Origin: Roseiarcus sp963767245
GTDB lineage: Bacteria; Pseudomonadota; Alphaproteobacteria; Rhizobiales; Beijerinckiaceae
NCBI GenBank assembly: GCA_963767245.1
Contig: CAVYDG010000007.1
Location: 62,001 to 126,000 of the forward strand
Length of the DNA: 64,000 nt
Reading direction: 5' to 3'
Part shown: piece by piece, positions 17,638 through 26,279 of the stretch
How positions within the stretch are numbered: position 1 is the stretch's first letter
How the letters are laid out: each line of letters begins with the position of its first letter
Made by a program: the position numbers and the translations under genes
Notes under the pieces: generated by a model
What the model saw: the letters and a program-made list of their open reading frames with translations, nothing else
Told to the model about the DNA's origin: nothing
Database searches by the model: none

Positions 17638-20423
17638 TGGACGCAGTTCGATTTTCGCCGGGTGATCTTGTGGAGGCGCGCGGACGCGAGTGGGTTGTCC
17701 TACCATCACCTGATGATGACACCCTGAATGTCCGGCCACTGTCAGGTTCGGAGGCTGACGCACAGCGGATAGCGCTCGCGCTTGAGGTGATCCCAGTGAA
17801 ACCGGCGCGGTTTGCGCCACCCACACCCGGTCGGCGGGATACCCAGGACGGCGCCCGCCTGCTGGCCGATGCGTTGCGTCTGTCGCTGCGTCGCGGTGCG
17901 GGCCCCTTTCGTAGCGCGGCCCATCTTGGCGTGGAGCCTCGCGCTTATCAGCTCGTGCCGCTGATGATGGCGTTGAAGTTGTCTGTCGTGCGGCTGCTAA
18001 TCGCTAATGACGTTGGCATCGGGAAGACAATTGAAGCCGGGTTGATCCTCCGCGAGATGCTCGATCGTGGCTTGATCGATCGCTTTTCGGTGCTCTGTCC
18101 TCCGCATCTCGTCGAGCAGTGGGTTGGTGAACTGGCCGAGAAATTCGACATCGATGCCGTTGCCGTCACGCCAGCACGTGCTCGTTCCCTTGAACGCGGG
18201 CTCCCCGTCGCTCAAAGCCTGTTTGAGGCCTATCCCCATACTGTTGTCAGCCTCGACTACATCAAGGCAGACAGCCGACGCGATGAGTTCGCACGAGCCT
18301 GTCCCTCGCTAGTGATCGTCGACGAGGCACACGCCTGCGTCGGCGGCGAGCGTGGCCGACATCAGCGGTTCGAACTCCTTGAGCGCCTGGTCGCTGATGA
18401 ACAGCGCCACATGCTGTTGCTCACTGCGACGCCACATAGCGGGGACGATGCCGCGTTTGATCGTCTACTGGGTCTAATCAGCCCAGATTTTGCCGGTGGT
18501 CCGCAGGGCGATGAAAATGCCCGTGCCCGATACGCACGCCGTCTTGCACAGCACTATGTCCAACGTCGCCGCCCCGACATCATGGAATCCGGCTGGAACG
18601 AGAAGCGAACTTTTCCAACCCATCACGTGCAAGACGCGTCATTCAAACTCACCGGCGATTTTTCCGCCTTCCAGGATCGCGTCCTGGACTATTGCTTTGC
18701 TGTCACACAGCGGGCCGGCGCGGACCAGCGGAGCCGGCGGTTGGTTTTCTGGGGAACGCTCGCGCTCATGCGCTGCGTGGGGTCGTCGCCTGCGGCTGCC
18801 GCGAGTGCGCTGCGCAATCGCCAAAGCGGGATCGCTGACGAAGAGGTAATGCAGCCGGTCGTCTTTGATGAGGACGAAGGTCTTCTCGATCAGGGTGATC
18901 TCGAACCTGGAACTGCAACTGCCGATGCCGAAGAGCGCGCCGAGCTTGCCGAATTGGTCGCGATGGCGGAAGCGCTCGACGCACGTCGTGCGACGGATTC
19001 CAAGATTGTACGATTGCAGAAGGTTCTGAAGGGCCTGCTTCAAGACGGCGCCAAGCCTGTTATTTTCTGCCGGTTCATCGCAACGGCTGAGGCGCTTGGC
19101 GAGGAGCTTCGTAAGGCTTGGCCAAAGGCTGACGTCGCCGTCGTCACGGGTCGTCTGACACCCGAAGAGCGCCGCGTCCGTGTCGACCAGCTCGACGGGT
19201 CGGAGAGCCGAATCCTGGTCGCGACAGACTGCCTTTCCGAGGGCATCAATCTGCAATCGCTGTTCGACGCGGTTGTTCACTACGACCTCAGTTGGAATCC
19301 AACACGCCATCAGCAGCGTGAAGGGCGCGTCGATCGGTTTGGCCAGCAGTCCCCCATCGTTCGATCCGTCACGATCTTCGGAGAGAACAGCGCTATCGAC
19401 GGCGCGGTACTGCAAGTTATCTTGCGCAAGGCGGAGGCGATCCGGAAGGCGACGGGCATCTCCGTGCCCATGCCAGAGGACAGTGAGGGCGTGACGTCGG
19501 CGCTCATGCAGGCGCTCATCCTTCGTGCTGGAGGGCATCGCGAGCAGCTTACCTTCGATTTCGGTCTGTCGAGCGAACGTCTTGAGGGGAAATGGCGCGA
19601 CGCCGAGGAAAACGCAAAGGCGAGTCGTGCACGATACGCCCAAGGTGCATTGAACCCCGATGAGGTCTTGCCGGAATGGCAACAGATGGGGGCGCTGAAC
19701 GGTGGACCAACCGAAGTCGCACGCTTCACGGATCGAGCTTTGAAACGCGTGGGGGCGCCGCTGGAGAAAGCAGGGCAGCATTATCTTGTCCATCTCGATG
19801 CGATGCCAGATGCCATCAAGGAGCGTCTGGAATCACACGGTCTGCACGGTACGCGAAGGGTTGGATTTGAAGATGATCCTGTTCCTGGGGTCACGCATCT
19901 TGGGCGTGTCCATCCGCTTGTCGCCAGCTTGGCGGAGGGTTTGGCGGAAGGGGCGCTGGATCCTGAAGGTGCGGCGTTCCCGCCGCTCGGCCGTTGCGGC
20001 GCCTGGCGAACCCACGCCGTGACTCAGATGACGACGCTTTTGTTGCTGCGCCTTCGTTTCAAGCTGATCACCAGCGGCCGGACAAATCGGCTGCTATTGG
20101 CAGAAGAGGCGACTGGCCTCGCCTTTGGAGGCACGTCGTCGGGAGCCTTGCTGACTGGCCTAGCGGCGTTGGCGCTTCTGGAGCCTGGGGCGACGGGTAA
20201 TCTCGACGAGCAAGCGATCGCTCGTCAGATTCAGCGCGCCCATGATCGAGTGGCCGCCTACGAACACGCTATAGCCGCGTTCGCGGCTGAGCGAGGGCGC
20301 GTGCTTTCGGCAGACCATTTGCGGCTGACGGAGGCAGCGCGTGGTGGCGCGACTGTTGAGGTCGTCCCTGTTCTGCCGGCTGACGTGATCGGGCTCTACG
20401 TCCTCCTTCCGGAGGGGGAATAG
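17637..20423 (+). CDS. RapA/SNF2-type helicase (DrmD-like)
   Basis: An intact 928-residue SF2 ATPase. The N-terminal region has FSPGDLVEARGREWVVL, then PRAYQLVPLMMAL (Q-like motif), NDVGIGKTIEAGLI (Walker A, residues 127-131), SLVIVDEAHACVG (DEAH, 229-232) and LLLTATPHSGDD (motif III). The C-terminal domain has ILVATDCLSEGINLQSLFD and REGRVDRFGQQSP (motif VI of RapA/SNF2 proteins). Such ATPases translocate on duplex DNA. Start and stop codons overlap those of both neighbours by one base, so the three genes are a coupled operon. In DISARM class 1 a comparable SNF2 protein (DrmD) accompanies a methyltransferase and a DUF1998 helicase. It remains intact although both partners are broken. Confidence 0.87.
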   Translation: MDAVRFSPGDLVEARGREWVVLPSPDDDTLNVRPLSGSEADAQRIALALEVIPVKPARFAPPTPGRRDTQDGARLLADALRLSLRRGAGPFRSAAHLGVEPRAYQLVPLMMALKLSVVRLLIANDVGIGKTIEAGLILREMLDRGLIDRFSVLCPPHLVEQWVGELAEKFDIDAVAVTPARARSLERGLPVAQSLFEAYPHTVVSLDYIKADSRRDEFARACPSLVIVDEAHACVGGERGRHQRFELLERLVADEQRHMLLLTATPHSGDDAAFDRLLGLISPDFAGGPQGDENARARYARRLAQHYVQRRRPDIMESGWNEKRTFPTHHVQDASFKLTGDFSAFQDRVLDYCFAVTQRAGADQRSRRLVFWGTLALMRCVGSSPAAAASALRNRQSGIADEEVMQPVVFDEDEGLLDQGDLEPGTATADAEERAELAELVAMAEALDARRATDSKIVRLQKVLKGLLQDGAKPVIFCRFIATAEALGEELRKAWPKADVAVVTGRLTPEERRVRVDQLDGSESRILVATDCLSEGINLQSLFDAVVHYDLSWNPTRHQQREGRVDRFGQQSPIVRSVTIFGENSAIDGAVLQVILRKAEAIRKATGISVPMPEDSEGVTSALMQALILRAGGHREQLTFDFGLSSERLEGKWRDAEENAKASRARYAQGALNPDEVLPEWQQMGALNGGPTEVARFTDRALKRVGAPLEKAGQHYLVHLDAMPDAIKERLESHGLHGTRRVGFEDDPVPGVTHLGRVHPLVASLAEGLAEGALDPEGAAFPPLGRCGAWRTHAVTQMTTLLLLRLRFKLITSGRTNRLLLAEEATGLAFGGTSSGALLTGLAALALLEPGATGNLDEQAIARQIQRAHDRVAAYEHAIAAFAAERGRVLSADHLRLTEAARGGATVEVVPVLPADVIGLYVLLPEGE

Positions 20424-21772
20424 TGGCCCGGCATCTCAAACGTGTGGCCGACATTGGGCTGACTGCTGTCTTGATCGAGGGCGCGCTCATTTCACCGGGC
20501 CAGGTTGTGGCGATCGCTGCTACTACGCCGGACCAGAAAGTGGCCGCCGATTACGGGTGCCCGAAGGGAACGAATCTTCGCGACGAGATCACCCGCTATT
20601 TTCGGATCGGCCAGGCTTACTGGCAAGGTTATGCCAAGCTTCCAGCGCCCAACGTGGTTCAAACGACCGCGTTCGTGAAAAGCCTCCTTGAGGAAGCTTT
20701 CGGATTCGAGGCGCTGCTTGGTCCCAAAGTTCACCGTAGGAATGGGCACACCTACCGCATAGCCCTTGAGGCCAAAGGTGGCCGTGTGCCCATCGTGGTT
20801 GCTGCGTCACTGCCGGGAAGCGATGCGTTCACGAAAGCGCTGCCGCAACTCGGCGACGACCACGAGGGGACGATCCCGCGCCGTTCGCCGAGCGTGCTTC
20901 TTCAAGACTGGCTCAGCGCCAATCCTGACGTTGCTTGGGGCTTAGTCTTCGTCGGCGACCGCGTCCGTCTTCTGCGGGACAACGCCAGCTTCACACGACC
21001 CGCCTTTATCGAGGCTGATCTCGGGGCGATATTCCGGGATGAGATGTTCGCGGATTTCACCGCGATCTGGCTGCTCATCCACGCGACCCGGTTTGGCGGT
21101 GAGAGGGCACCGCCCGGTGACTGCACTCTCGAGCGGTGGCGAGAAGCTGGCCTGAGGGCCGGTACCGCCGCGCGTGAAAGGCTCGGAGAAAACGTCGAGG
21201 AAGCATTGCTCGCACTTGGGCAGGGCTTTCTCGACGCAAACCCTGATCTTCGAGCGAAACTCGACAGTAACAGTCTTACCGTCCACGCTTGGTTTGAGCA
21301 GCTCCTCCGCGTGGTTTACAGGCTGATCTTCTTAGCCGTTTCAGAAGACCGTGATCTCCTGCACGGCCCAGACGCGTCCGCGGCGTCCCGCGAGCTCTAT
21401 GCTTCCGCGTATGGCTTCAGCCACCTACGGGAACGCTCAGCCCGACGATCCGCGCATGACCATCACCATGATGCATGGGAGGGCGCGAAGATCGTCTTCC
21501 GAGGCTTGCGGCGTGGCGAGAAGGTTCTGGGCTTGCCGCCGCTCGGAGGGCTCTTTGCTGAAGGTCGGACACCGGACCTGGACGATACGAGGCTGCCCAA
21601 TAAGGCATTCCTGCGCGCGCTATTCCATATGAGCTGGCTGATTGAAGATGGCCGCCGCGTCCGCATCAACTGGCGCGACATGGCGACGGAAGAATTGGGC
21701 TCGGTTTACGAAGGCCTTCTTGAACTTGTCCCCGCGCGCGAAGATCACGGCCGACGCTTCTGCTTCGCCTGT
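20423..21772 (+). pseudogene. N-terminal part of a large N6-adenine methyltransferase (DrmMI/PglX-like), truncated by an IS21 element
   Basis: The GTG start at 20423 overlaps the helicase stop. About 450 residues are recognisable as the N-terminal region of Eco57I/PglX-type methyltransferases: FRIGQAYWQGYAKL, FVKSLLEEAFGF, LRVVYRLIFLAVSEDRDLL, and finally MATEELGSVYEGLLELVP, the segment that normally precedes the SAM-binding and NPPY motifs. The gene runs into the IS21 end at about 21770, and the open frame ends meaninglessly at 21850. The entire catalytic domain is missing and does not resume on the other side of the IS, so the protein cannot methylate. Confidence 0.82.
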
Positions 21773-22005
21773 TGTCAAATCGCTTTCAAGCGCGACCCCC
21801 TTTCGCGTCCAATACCGACCCCTCGGGGCGTGACGAATCTTGGCGGATGAGTGCGCGGTAAATCAGGATGAGGATGCGCCGCCGTTAGTGCGACGGAGGG
21901 AGGGCGCAGCCCGACTGGAGGCGCGGCAGCGGCGGCGCGTGGAAGATTTTATCTCACGGGGGCCGGCGCGAGATACGACGAGGCCGTGCTTGGCGGGGAT
22001 CTGTC

Positions 22006-22734
22006 TCAGGAGCGGTTTTTGAACCGCCAGCTCGTGTTGCCGGTTTCCACGATATCGCAGTGGTGCGTCAGGCGGTCGAGCATGGCGGTGGTCATTTTGG
22101 CGTCGCCGAACACCTGCGGCCAGTCGGCGAAGGCGAGATTGGTCGTTATCAGCAGCGAGGTGTTTTCATAGAGCTTGCTGATCAGATGGAACAGCAACTG
22201 ACCGCCGGGTTGGCTGAACGGGAGATAGCCGAGTTCGTCGATGACGATGAGATCATAGCGCAGCAGGTTTTCCGATAATCGGCCGCTACGACCGGCCGCC
22301 TTCTCTTGTTCCAGCTGATTTACGAGATCGACCAGATTGAAGAAGCGCCCTCTGGCGCGGGCGCGAATGACCGCGGACGCCACGGCGATGCAAAGATGGG
22401 TTTTTCCCGTGCCCGTTCCGCCGATGAAGATCGCGTTGCGTTTGGCGTCGAGGAAGGCGCCGGAGGTGAGTTCGCGAACTTGGCCTTCGTCTACCGGCGT
22501 GTCCGCAAAGACGAACTTGTCGATGTCCTTGAGGACCGGGAACTTCGCGCCGGCGATGCGATAGCTGATCGAGCGTGCCTGTCGGTGGGTGCGCTCGGCG
22601 CGGATCAGGCTGTCGATCAGCGGATAAAGCTCGTCGCGCCGGGCAAGGCCCTTGCCGGCGATCTCGTCGAAGCTGGCGCGCATGCCGTAGAGCTTAAGTT
22701 CGCTCATCGCCTCCAGAATCTCATGGCGTTCCAT
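22006..22734 (-). CDS. istB: IS21-family helper ATPase IstB
   Basis: This 242-residue DnaC-like AAA+ protein starts MERHEILEAMSELKLYGMRA. Walker A is FIGGTGTGKTHLCIAVAS, Walker B is DLIVIDELGYLPF, and sensor I is SLLITTNLAFADWPQVFGD. Its ATG overlaps the istA stop (ATGA). IstB assembles on target DNA and stimulates the IstA transposase. The frame is intact. Confidence 0.95.
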   Translation of the reverse strand: MERHEILEAMSELKLYGMRASFDEIAGKGLARRDELYPLIDSLIRAERTHRQARSISYRIAGAKFPVLKDIDKFVFADTPVDEGQVRELTSGAFLDAKRNAIFIGGTGTGKTHLCIAVASAVIRARARGRFFNLVDLVNQLEQEKAAGRSGRLSENLLRYDLIVIDELGYLPFSQPGGQLLFHLISKLYENTSLLITTNLAFADWPQVFGDAKMTTAMLDRLTHHCDIVETGNTSWRFKNRS

Positions 22735-24233
22735 CAGGCGATTTTCCTTATGCGGTCGTAGCGGCCACAATCGGCCGCGGGTTCGATCTTTAGGCGAAGC
22801 GCGTCGGGAGTAGTGATGCTGGGAGGCGGCGCGGGCTGCCGCCGGCGCGCCAGCACAGTCAGGATCACGTCGCCGCTGGCGATGCCCGCCTCCAGCGCCT
22901 CGGCGCAGGCGGCCTCGACCGCGCCGAGCCCATGATCGAGAACCGCGCCCAATATCTTGACGAACTGGCGGTCGCCGTCGGTGTGCGGCTTCAGCTTGGC
23001 GCGCACCTGGGTCAGCGCGGCCGGCAGATCCCAGTCCTTGAACGGCGCGCCGTTACGCAAGGCGCCGGGCTTCTTCATCAGCACCGGCAGGTAATGCCAG
23101 GGATCGTAAATGATCCGGTCGCGCTGGAACTGACGCGGATGATCGGCGACGACTTCATCGCCCAGCATCACGACAACGCGCTCAGCATGAGAGCGCACCA
23201 GAACCATTCGGCCGGCGGCGCGCGCATCGACGCTGTAGCGATTGTGGTCGGCCATGATCAGGCAGGTGGTGCTGGCCCGGACCGCCTTCTCGACGAACCC
23301 GTCGAACGGGCCGCGAAGCTGCATCAGGCTCGCCCGTTCCTCCTCGAACACGTCCCAGATCGTTCGATCCTTGAACTCGGGATGCCGGGTTCGTTTGGCG
23401 TAGGCGATGCACTGATCTTCCAGCCATGCATTCAACTCGGTCAGGCTTTTCACCCGAGGCTTGGGCCGGAACATCTGGTCCCGCAGGTTGCCGACCTGGT
23501 TCTCGACCTGACCCTTCTCCCAGCCCGACGCGGGCGTGCAGGCCACTGGTTCGATCAGATGGTGCGAGCACATCTGGAGAAAGCGGCCATTATACCGGCG
23601 CGCTTTGCCCACGAAGATCGCCTCGACCGCCGTCTTCATGTTGTCGTAGATGCCGCGCCGGCAGATCCCGCCATAGAACTGGAACGCCTTGTCGTGGGCG
23701 TCGAACACCAGCTCTTGGGTCTCACGAAAATAAACTCGAACGAACGGCATACGGCTGTGCGACAGCTTCATGTGCGCCGCCTTGACCGTCAGCGGCAGCC
23801 CCTGAAGCGTGATCGTCTCGTGGCTCCAATCGAACTGATAGGCTTCCCCCGGCGCGAAGCTCATCGGCACATAGGCATGCGCAGGAACCCGGGCCCGTTC
23901 CTCGCGCCAGGACCTCACGAACCGATGCACGCTGTCGTGGGCGCCGTCATATCCGCGCCCACGCAGTTCCTCGAACAGCCGTTGCGTCGAGCGTCGTTCC
24001 CGCTTTGCCAGCTTGGATTCCGACTCCAGAATCTCAGTCAGCGCCTCGACCCAGACGCCCAGCTTCGGCGTCGGCTGAACGTCGCGAGCGTACTTGAACT
24101 CCGTTTGGTGGCCACGGATGATCTTGCGGACCGTCGCGCGGGACACTGAAAGCGTCCGAACGATCTCCTTGATCGGCCGCTCCTGTTCGAAATAGGCGCG
24201 TCGTATCTCGCCAATCTTATCCACGCCGACCAT
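22734..24233 (-). CDS. istA: IS21-family transposase IstA
   Basis: A 499-residue DDE transposase. It starts at the ATG at 24233 (MVGVDKIGEIRRAYFEQERP), followed by a helix-turn-helix (IKEIVRTLSVSRATVRKIIR). The rve-type catalytic core has AYQFDWSHETI (Asp), GIYDNMKTAVEA (Asp) and GWEKGQVENQVGNLR (Glu). The C-terminal DNA-binding region has VDARAAGRMVLVRSHAERVV. The frame is intact and it pairs with istB. Confidence 0.95.
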   Translation of the reverse strand: MVGVDKIGEIRRAYFEQERPIKEIVRTLSVSRATVRKIIRGHQTEFKYARDVQPTPKLGVWVEALTEILESESKLAKRERRSTQRLFEELRGRGYDGAHDSVHRFVRSWREERARVPAHAYVPMSFAPGEAYQFDWSHETITLQGLPLTVKAAHMKLSHSRMPFVRVYFRETQELVFDAHDKAFQFYGGICRRGIYDNMKTAVEAIFVGKARRYNGRFLQMCSHHLIEPVACTPASGWEKGQVENQVGNLRDQMFRPKPRVKSLTELNAWLEDQCIAYAKRTRHPEFKDRTIWDVFEEERASLMQLRGPFDGFVEKAVRASTTCLIMADHNRYSVDARAAGRMVLVRSHAERVVVMLGDEVVADHPRQFQRDRIIYDPWHYLPVLMKKPGALRNGAPFKDWDLPAALTQVRAKLKPHTDGDRQFVKILGAVLDHGLGAVEAACAEALEAGIASGDVILTVLARRRQPAPPPSITTPDALRLKIEPAADCGRYDRIRKIA

Positions 24234-24452
24234 CCCATCAGCCCTTCCCGGCCGATCCGGGCCAAAGGGAAGAACGCTGACACACAACGTCAGAGGGGTC
24301 GTTATTGGACGCGAAGGCCGCCCCTCAGGGGGTCGTTATTGCAAGCGATTTTGCAGCTTCCCCCATGCTTCCCCGGTTTCCGAAACCCGGGCGGGGAAGC
24401 AAAAAACGGCCCTGAAGGACCATTCTAAGCAATTACTTTTCTTGAGGAAATT

Positions 24453-24502
24453 TGGAGCGGGCGAAGGGATTCGAACCCTCGACCCCAACCTTGGCAAGGT
24501 TG
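24453..24502 (-). repeat. 3' fragment of tRNA-Gly(GCC), likely attachment-site remnant
   Basis: Read on the minus strand, this is the anticodon arm with GCC (CAACCTTGCCAAGGTTG), variable loop, T-arm (GAGGGTTCGAATCCCT) and 3' acceptor strand CGCCCGCTCCA of a tRNA-Gly. The D-arm and 5' acceptor strand are absent; the sequence beyond 24502 is unrelated. Half-tRNAs of this type are left by tyrosine-integrase elements that target tRNA genes. It cannot fold as a functional tRNA. Confidence 0.8.
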
Positions 24503-24573
24503 CGATCATTTCGGCAGCAACCTCGCGGCTCCCAACGCCTTTTTGTGGTGGCCGACCCAGCCCACCGATTTCG

Positions 24574-24620
24574 GAGAACACCGTTCTAATCACCGTTCTA
24601 AATCTCAGATTAGAACGGTG
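24574..24620. repeat. Short direct and inverted repeats next to the tRNA genes
   Basis: CACCGTTCTAA occurs twice in direct orientation (about 24580-24600), and GATTAGAACGGTG (ending at about 24620) is the inverted copy of the first, giving a 13-bp inverted repeat. This geometry resembles integrase or excisionase arm sites beside an attachment site, though a terminator-like hairpin is also possible. Confidence 0.5.
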
Positions 24621-24647
24621 TGGGATCCCGTAACTTATTGATATTAC

Positions 24648-24724
24648 TGGCGCGCCCGAAGAGATTCGAACTCCTGACCCCCAGATTCGTAGTCTGGTGC
24701 TCTATCCAGCTGAGCTACGGGCGC
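24648..24724 (-). tRNA. tRNA-Arg(ACG)
   Basis: Read on the minus strand: acceptor GCGCCCG pairs with CGGGCGC; D-arm GCTCAGCTGGATAGAGC; anticodon arm CCAGACTACGAATCTGG with anticodon ACG; T-arm with GTTCGAATC; discriminator G; and an encoded CCA (24648-24650). All stems are intact. Its 3' end faces the genomic island, a classical integration configuration. Confidence 0.95.
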
Positions 24725-24941
24725 TTAGGTCGGCTTTAGGCGGCGAAATCTGGCCCAAGAAAGCGACGGCGGGCTCTAGCCGCTTTTGCCTTGCCAGGCA
24801 AGAGCGAATCGCCAGCGCTGGACACGCATGAGGCAACGGCGACGGCTGCGGGTTGCTTCGCTGCGCCCGCAATAGCGGTTCTATTTGCGTTAGCCCATTC
24901 CCTTGCGCTCACAGGCGCCGGCCGATAATCACCGGCGGCCC

Positions 24942-26234
24942 ATGCCGCCTCATCCGCCGATCGCCTTCGTCAACGCCCGTCTCATCGATCCCGTCCAGGA
25001 GACCGAGACGCGCGGCGGGGTTATCGCGATCGATGGCGTCATTGCCGGCGTCGGCGCCAAGGTCACGCGAGACCAGCTGCCCGCCGAGGCGCGGGTCGTC
25101 GACTGCGAAGGCGACGTCGTTTCGCCCGGCCTTGTCGACATGCGCGCTTTCGTCGGCGAGCCCGGCGCCGAGCATCGCGAGACCATTGCCAGCGCCAGCG
25201 CCGCCGCCGCCGCGGGCGGGGTGACCACGCTTGTCACCCGCCCCGACACCAGCCCGCCGGTCGACGATCCCGCGGTGGTCGACTTCATCCTGCGCCGCGC
25301 CCGCGACGACGCCAAGGTCCGCGTCCACCCCGCCGCGGCGTTGACCAAGGGGCTCGGCGGCGGGGAGATCGCTGAAATCGGCCTGCTCGCCGAAGCAGGC
25401 GCGATCGCCTTCTGCGATGGCGTGCATTCGGTCGCCGACGCGGGCGTCATGCGCCGCGCCATGACCTATGCGCGCGACTTCGATGCGCTCGTCGCGCCGG
25501 TGTGCGAGGATCGGTCGCTCAGCCGCGACGGGGTGATGGGGGAAGGCCTGCGCGCGAGCTGGCTCGGCCTCACGGGCGTCCCGCGCGAAGCCGAGACGAT
25601 CGTGCTCGAGCGCGACCTGAGGCTGGTCGCGCTGACCGGCGCCCGCTATCACGCCGCGCTCGTCTCGAACCGCCTCTCGCTCGAGGCGATGGCGCGGGCG
25701 CGTGAGGCAGGCTCATCGGCAACCTGCGGCGTCTCGATCAATCACCTGACGCTCAACGAGCTCGACGTCGGCGACTACCGCACGTTCCTCAAGCTGATGC
25801 CGCCGCTGCGGGGTGAGGACGAGCGCATGGCCCTCGTCGAGGCGGTCAGCGCCGGATTTATCGACGTCATCTGCTCCGACCACGACCCGCAGGACGTCGA
25901 GACCAAGCGGCTGCCGTTCGCGGAGGCCGCGGCGGGCGCGATCGGCGTCGAGACGATGCTGTCGGCGAGCCTTCGCCTGGTCACAGACGGGCATCTGGCG
26001 CTTCCCCGCTTGATCCGCGCGATGACCGCCCGGCCAGCCGCGATTCTCGGGCTGCCTGTCGGCAGGCTCACGGTCGGCGCCCCAGCCGACATCATCCGCT
26101 TCGATCCGGACGAACCCTATGTGCTCGATCCAGCCTCCCTCCATTCACGCTGCCGCAACACCCCCTTCGACGCAGCGAAGCTCGAGGGCCGGGTCAAGAT
26201 GACGCTGGTTGCCGGCCGGGTCGCGCACGAATAG
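24942..26234 (+). CDS. pyrC: Non-catalytic dihydroorotase homologue (PyrC-like, PyrX type)
   Basis: A 430-residue amidohydrolase-superfamily protein starting MPPHPPIAFVNARLIDP. The beta-sandwich and TIM barrel are kept (GDVVSPGLVDM, INHLTLNELDVGDYRT, DVICSDHDPQDVETKRLPF, GAPADIIRFDPDEP). However, the metal-binding HxH expected after GLVD is replaced by DMRAFVGEPG, so two ligands are missing. Such proteins usually act as inactive structural partners of aspartate transcarbamoylase (PyrB). No pyrB lies upstream here, where tRNA-Arg is found instead. plsY and dprA follow, the conserved alphaproteobacterial order. The start was chosen at the ATG, 13 codons inside a longer TTG frame. Confidence 0.8.
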   Translation: MPPHPPIAFVNARLIDPVQETETRGGVIAIDGVIAGVGAKVTRDQLPAEARVVDCEGDVVSPGLVDMRAFVGEPGAEHRETIASASAAAAAGGVTTLVTRPDTSPPVDDPAVVDFILRRARDDAKVRVHPAAALTKGLGGGEIAEIGLLAEAGAIAFCDGVHSVADAGVMRRAMTYARDFDALVAPVCEDRSLSRDGVMGEGLRASWLGLTGVPREAETIVLERDLRLVALTGARYHAALVSNRLSLEAMARAREAGSSATCGVSINHLTLNELDVGDYRTFLKLMPPLRGEDERMALVEAVSAGFIDVICSDHDPQDVETKRLPFAEAAAGAIGVETMLSASLRLVTDGHLALPRLIRAMTARPAAILGLPVGRLTVGAPADIIRFDPDEPYVLDPASLHSRCRNTPFDAAKLEGRVKMTLVAGRVAHE

Positions 26235-26279
26235 TCTCGGGTCAAAAGTTTTCCTTCACGACGCCGGCTGGAAGCGCTG

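Larger units (their letters stand above)
21770..24355. mobile_element. IS21-family insertion sequence (about 2.6 kb)
   Basis: It contains istA and istB in the usual overlapping order. Both ends carry related multiple terminal repeats. The left end reads inward from TGTTGTCAAATCGC, and the right end reads inward from TGCAAAATCGC; each is followed by CGACCCC and TTCGCGTCCAATA blocks. Flanks are GCTTCGCC on the left and GCTTCCCC on the right, one mismatch from a duplication. Because the methyltransferase does not continue on the right, a deletion next to the element is likely. Exact ends are uncertain by a few bases. Confidence 0.82.

Noticed and set aside
24356..24400. GC-rich hairpin GCTTCCCC...GGGGAAGC next to the IS21 end as a Rho-independent terminator
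   Set aside because: On the plus strand it is followed by A residues and on the minus strand preceded by T residues, so there is no correctly placed U-tract; left as an unexplained palindrome.
24442..24633. A small frame with GAGEGIRTLDPNLGKV
   Set aside because: This peptide is the antisense translation of the tRNA-Gly fragment, a well-known false gene.
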